Shown here in pieces: positions 6,847 through 9,065 of a stretch of 9,065 nt of DNA. The position numbers and the translations under genes are program-made. Source of the DNA: Nitrospira bacterium HGW-Nitrospira-1 (GTDB taxonomy: Bacteria > Nitrospirota > Thermodesulfovibrionia > Thermodesulfovibrionales > UBA6898); contig PGYF01000055.1 of assembly GCA_002839535.1 (NCBI GenBank), positions 1-9,065 of the forward strand, given 5' to 3'. How positions within the stretch are numbered: position 1 is the stretch's first letter; the number at the start of each line of letters is the position of its first letter. The notes under the pieces were generated by a model. The model made no database searches, was not told where the DNA came from, and saw only the letters and a program-made list of their open reading frames with translations.

Positions 6847-6902
6847 AATAGTGAACAGTTAATAGTCGTTAGTAAAAACTATTCACTAACGACTATTAAC
6901 TG
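6847..6902. repeat. Heptad-periodic long palindrome upstream of prs
   Basis: A perfect 18-bp inverted repeat, CAGTTAATAGTCGTTAGT (6856-6873) and its complement (6885-6902), surrounds an 11-nt loop. The whole 56 nt also divides into eight heptamers. The first four (from 6847, 6854, 6861 and 6868) carry AGT at positions 4-6, and the last four (from 6875, 6882, 6889 and 6896) carry ACT at positions 4-6. It ends 8 nt before the prs Shine-Dalgarno sequence. No T tract follows on the + strand, so it is not an intrinsic terminator. A dispersed repeat or a protein- or RNA-level regulatory element is possible. Confidence 0.8.
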
Positions 6903-6920
6903 AGAATTACAGGAGAGAAA

Positions 6921-7865
6921 ATGCCGCAGGATCTAAAGCTTTTTACAGGCGCTTCCAACAGGGAGCTGGCAAGAGAGGTTGCAGCCCACCTGAATCTTGC
7001 TTTGGGGGACACTACGGTCTCCACGTTCAGTGACGGCGAGATTATGGTAAGGCTGAATGAGAATGCAAGAGGTTCCGATGCCTTTGTCATTCAGTCAACC
7101 TGTACGCCTGTCAATGACAGTATTATGCAGCTGCTGCTTATTATCGATGCGCTGAAAAGGGCCTCTGCCGGGCGGATAACCGCTGTTATTCCTTATTACG
7201 GTTACGCCAGACAGGACAGAAAGGTACAGCCGAGGGTGCCGATATCAGCCAAAATGGTGGCTGACCTGATAACAGCAGTCGGGACAAACAGGGTGCTTAC
7301 AGTTGACCTGCACGCCGGACAGATACAGGGGTTCTTTAATATACCGGTTGATAATCTTTATGCTGCGCCTGTGCTGCTTGATTACATAAAGAAAAAATAT
7401 GTCTCCGACAATCTCGTGATAGTCTCTCCTGATGCCGGAGGCGTGGAGCGCGCCAGGGCCTTTGCAAAGAGGCTGAACTGTTCCATCGCAATTATAGATA
7501 AAAGACGTGAAAAGGCCAACGAGTGCGAAGTGATGAATGTTATCGGGGATGTGGTCAATAAAGATACCCTTCTCCTTGACGATATGGTGGATACGGCAGG
7601 GACAATAGCACAGGCGGCTCATGCGCTGATAGAGCAGGGCGCAAAGAGGGTTTCAGCTGCCTGTACTCATGCGGTGCTCTCAGGGGCGGCGATAGAAAGG
7701 ATAAACAACTCTGCAATGGAAGAATTGATCGTTACCAATACAATCCCCATGGACAGCAAGGCGGCGCTGTGCGGGAAGCTGACGGTTTTAAGCATAGCTT
7801 CTCTTCTTGGGGATGCTATTAAACGAATTCATGAAGAATCATCTATCAGTTCATTATTTGTATAG
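6921..7865 (+). CDS. prs: Ribose-phosphate pyrophosphokinase (PRPP synthetase)
   Basis: Prs transfers pyrophosphate from ATP to ribose 5-phosphate, giving PRPP for purine, pyrimidine, histidine, tryptophan and NAD synthesis. The 314-residue cytoplasmic enzyme has the length and motifs of class I bacterial enzymes: FSDGE (36-40), YARQDRK (95-101, ATP binding), DLHAGQIQGFF (129-139) with the catalytic-loop histidine H131, IDKRRE (192-197) with K194 of the flexible catalytic loop, and the PRPP-binding loop DDMVDTAGT (220-228). The C-terminus SSLFV is ordinary. The start is supported by AGGAG (6911-6915) 5 nt before the ATG. Unlike its neighbours, prs is preceded by a 289-nt non-coding region packed with palindromes. 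No convincing promoter is visible there, so its transcription start is unknown. Confidence 0.98.
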   Translation: MPQDLKLFTGASNRELAREVAAHLNLALGDTTVSTFSDGEIMVRLNENARGSDAFVIQSTCTPVNDSIMQLLLIIDALKRASAGRITAVIPYYGYARQDRKVQPRVPISAKMVADLITAVGTNRVLTVDLHAGQIQGFFNIPVDNLYAAPVLLDYIKKKYVSDNLVIVSPDAGGVERARAFAKRLNCSIAIIDKRREKANECEVMNVIGDVVNKDTLLLDDMVDTAGTIAQAAHALIEQGAKRVSAACTHAVLSGAAIERINNSAMEELIVTNTIPMDSKAALCGKLTVLSIASLLGDAIKRIHEESSISSLFV

Positions 7866-7890
7866 TGAAGAATTATAAATAGGAGGAAAA

Positions 7891-8580
7891 ATGGAAAGGC
7901 TCAGCATAAATGCAGAAAAAAGGGAAGTGCAAGGGAAAGGAGCAGCGCGCTCTTTACGCAGAGAGGATATGATTCCCGCTGTTCTCTATAGAGAAGGCAA
8001 GGCGCAGTCAATAAAGCTGGCAAGGAAGGAACTCTCCAAACTTATAAACACTATTTCGGGAGAACAGGTTATTGTTGATCTCCATTTTGCCGATGGCCGG
8101 AAGAAACCGGCGCTTCTGAAGGATTTCCAGGTGGACCCTGTAAGCAGAGAGCTGCTCCATACGGATTTTTTTGAAGTCTCGCTCACTGAAGCAATCAAGG
8201 TTACGGTCCATGTGGTGACTGTCGGCGAACCCATAGGCGTCAAGAGGGACGCCGGCATTTTACAACATGCTCTCAGAGAGGTGGAAATAGAATGCCTGCC
8301 AGACAAGATCCCAGGCAAGATTGAGATTGATATTGCAAGACTTGAGTTGGGCCAGTCTGTTCGTGTAAGTGATCTGAAATTCGAAGAGGGGATAAAGGTT
8401 TTGACCGATCCTGGTGATGTTATCGTAACGGTGATTGCGCCGGTTGCAGAGGCGGCTCCGGAGGCTGAGGCTGAAGCTGTTGCGGCTGCGGCTGTAGCGG
8501 CTGAGCCGGAAGTTGTAAAGAAAGGCAAGAAAGAAGAAGCAGCAGTTGAAGAAAAGGGAAAAGGCAAGAAGGAGAAATAA
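7891..8580 (+). CDS. rplY: 50S ribosomal protein L25 / general stress protein Ctc
   Basis: L25 binds 5S rRNA in the large subunit. This 229-residue protein is the long TL5/Ctc form: an N-terminal L25 beta-barrel (about 4-93, including RREDMIPAVLYREG and the DFQVDPVSRELLHTDFFEV region), a C-terminal beta domain (about 100-184, with GEPIGVKRDAGIL and LPDKIPGKIEIDI), then a low-complexity tail (186-229) that is first Ala/Glu-rich and then Lys/Glu-rich. Such tails vary between species and are probably disordered. A strong AGGAGG (7881-7886) precedes the ATG by 4 nt. The gene lies 25 nt after prs and 3 nt before the pth start, so prs-rplY-pth is probably one transcription unit. Confidence 0.96.
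   Translation: MERLSINAEKREVQGKGAARSLRREDMIPAVLYREGKAQSIKLARKELSKLINTISGEQVIVDLHFADGRKKPALLKDFQVDPVSRELLHTDFFEVSLTEAIKVTVHVVTVGEPIGVKRDAGILQHALREVEIECLPDKIPGKIEIDIARLELGQSVRVSDLKFEEGIKVLTDPGDVIVTVIAPVAEAAPEAEAEAVAAAAVAAEPEVVKKGKKEEAAVEEKGKGKKEK
8446..8510 (+). repeat. Low-complexity GCN/GAG-rich tract in the rplY tail
   Basis: The DNA is a run of Ala (GCN) and Glu (GAG/GAA) codons with imperfect triplet and hexanucleotide repetition, for example repeated GCGGCT and GAGGCT units. It encodes the Ala/Glu part of the L25 tail (residues 186-206). Slippage could change the tail length between strains. Confidence 0.6.
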
Positions 8581-8583
8581 TAC

Positions 8584-9065
8584 TTGTGGCTTATTGTTGG
8601 TCTTGGAAATCCTGGAAGCAGGTATCAAAAGACAAGACATAATGTCGGTTTTCTGGCAGTCGAAGAATGTATTCGAAGACAACCGTTGGATTGTAAAGAA
8701 AAAGAAGATTATAAAATATGTAAAGGCTCTCTGGGAGATGAGAAGATCATCTTCCTGGAGCCTTTAACTTTTATGAACAGGAGCGGTATTGCAGTCCGAA
8801 AAATAATGCAGAAATCGAATATCTCTCCTGAGGCGCTTATAGTTATCCATGATGACCTGGACCTTGCGGCTGGAAGCCTGAAAATATGCAAGAAAGGGTC
8901 TTCCGGCGGGCATAAGGGGATCGAATCAATTATACAGAATATCGGGACACAGGAATTTACCCGGATCAGGGTAGGGATTGGCCGTGACCCGTTTGTGCCG
9001 GCGGAAGAGTATGTTTTATCAAAATTCAGGAAAGACGAGATGCAATTGATCAGGGAAGCAATAGA
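8584..9065 (+). CDS. pth: Peptidyl-tRNA hydrolase, 3' end beyond the window
   Basis: Pth cleaves the ester bond of peptidyl-tRNAs released early from ribosomes and so recycles tRNA. The frame is open from TTG 8584 to the window end, giving 160 of the usual 190 or so residues. Motifs are in order: LIVGLGNPG (3-11) with N9, TRHNVGF (17-23) with catalytic H19, LTFMN (61-65), HDDLDL (89-94) with D91, GSSGGHKG (105-112), and RVGIGR near the end. N9, H19 and D91 correspond to E. coli N10, H20 and D93. K111 stands where E. coli has N114, a variable position in the family. TTG is the only start that gives the family-typical N-terminus; AAGGAG (8569-8574), inside the end of rplY, precedes it by 9 nt. 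The gene begins 3 nt after the rplY stop, suggesting translational coupling. Confidence 0.95.
   Translation, partial: MWLIVGLGNPGSRYQKTRHNVGFLAVEECIRRQPLDCKEKEDYKICKGSLGDEKIIFLEPLTFMNRSGIAVRKIMQKSNISPEALIVIHDDLDLAAGSLKICKKGSSGGHKGIESIIQNIGTQEFTRIRVGIGRDPFVPAEEYVLSKFRKDEMQLIREAI

Noticed and set aside
6676..6902. CRISPR-like array in the tRNA-prs spacer
   Set aside because: The repeats differ in sequence and orientation, with no regular spacers and no cas genes in the window.
6801..6902. Intrinsic terminators formed by the third palindrome or the heptad palindrome
   Set aside because: Neither is followed by a T tract on the + strand. On the - strand the heptad hairpin is followed by a T run only after about eight bases, and no - strand gene needs it.
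6837..6909. GAATTA on both sides of the heptad palindrome (6837-6842 and 6904-6909) as a target-site duplication
   Set aside because: Six AT-rich bases can recur by chance, and the left copy is separated from the palindrome by a run of A. Not strong enough to claim insertion.
8546..8767. Forward open frame overlapping the rplY end and pth start
   Set aside because: The pth frame in the same place carries all the family motifs; this frame has none.

Overview
The window is a compact, co-directional stretch of housekeeping genes from a mid-GC bacterium. All genes are on the + strand. A lipoprotein signal on the TPR protein points to a diderm (Gram-negative-type) cell. Protein character and the dispersed intergenic palindromes would fit Nitrospirota or a deltaproteobacterial-type lineage, but this is an inference and the sequence alone does not settle the phylum.

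Layout. Positions 1-181 are a non-coding leader with a candidate promoter, a 16-nt direct repeat and several small inverted repeats. Next come rpsO (ribosomal protein S15) and, 6 nt later, pnp (polynucleotide phosphorylase), closed by a clear intrinsic terminator at 2574-2604. A second cluster follows: an M16 zinc peptidase, a lipoprotein with about 15 TPR repeats, ispE (isoprenoid precursor synthesis) and a tRNA-Gln(UUG) 33 nt after ispE. A 289-nt non-coding stretch (6632-6920) holds four palindromic repeats. Then come prs (PRPP synthetase), rplY/ctc (ribosomal protein L25) and the 5' part of pth (peptidyl-tRNA hydrolase), which starts with TTG and runs off the end.

How the genes fit together. 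S15, PNPase, L25, tRNA-Gln and Pth all serve translation or RNA turnover. IspE and Prs supply isoprenoid and nucleotide precursors. The order TPR protein - ispE - tRNA-Gln - prs - rplY - pth matches, from memory, the order in Pseudomonas, except that lolB, which sits there between the TPR gene and ispE, is absent.

I see no defence system, mobile-element gene, CRISPR array or biosynthetic novelty. The most unusual sequence is in the tRNA-prs intergenic region: an 8 x 7-nt periodic palindrome directly before the prs ribosome binding site, and two oppositely oriented hairpins that share a loop and differ by compensatory stem changes. The rpsO leader is the other place worth a closer look.
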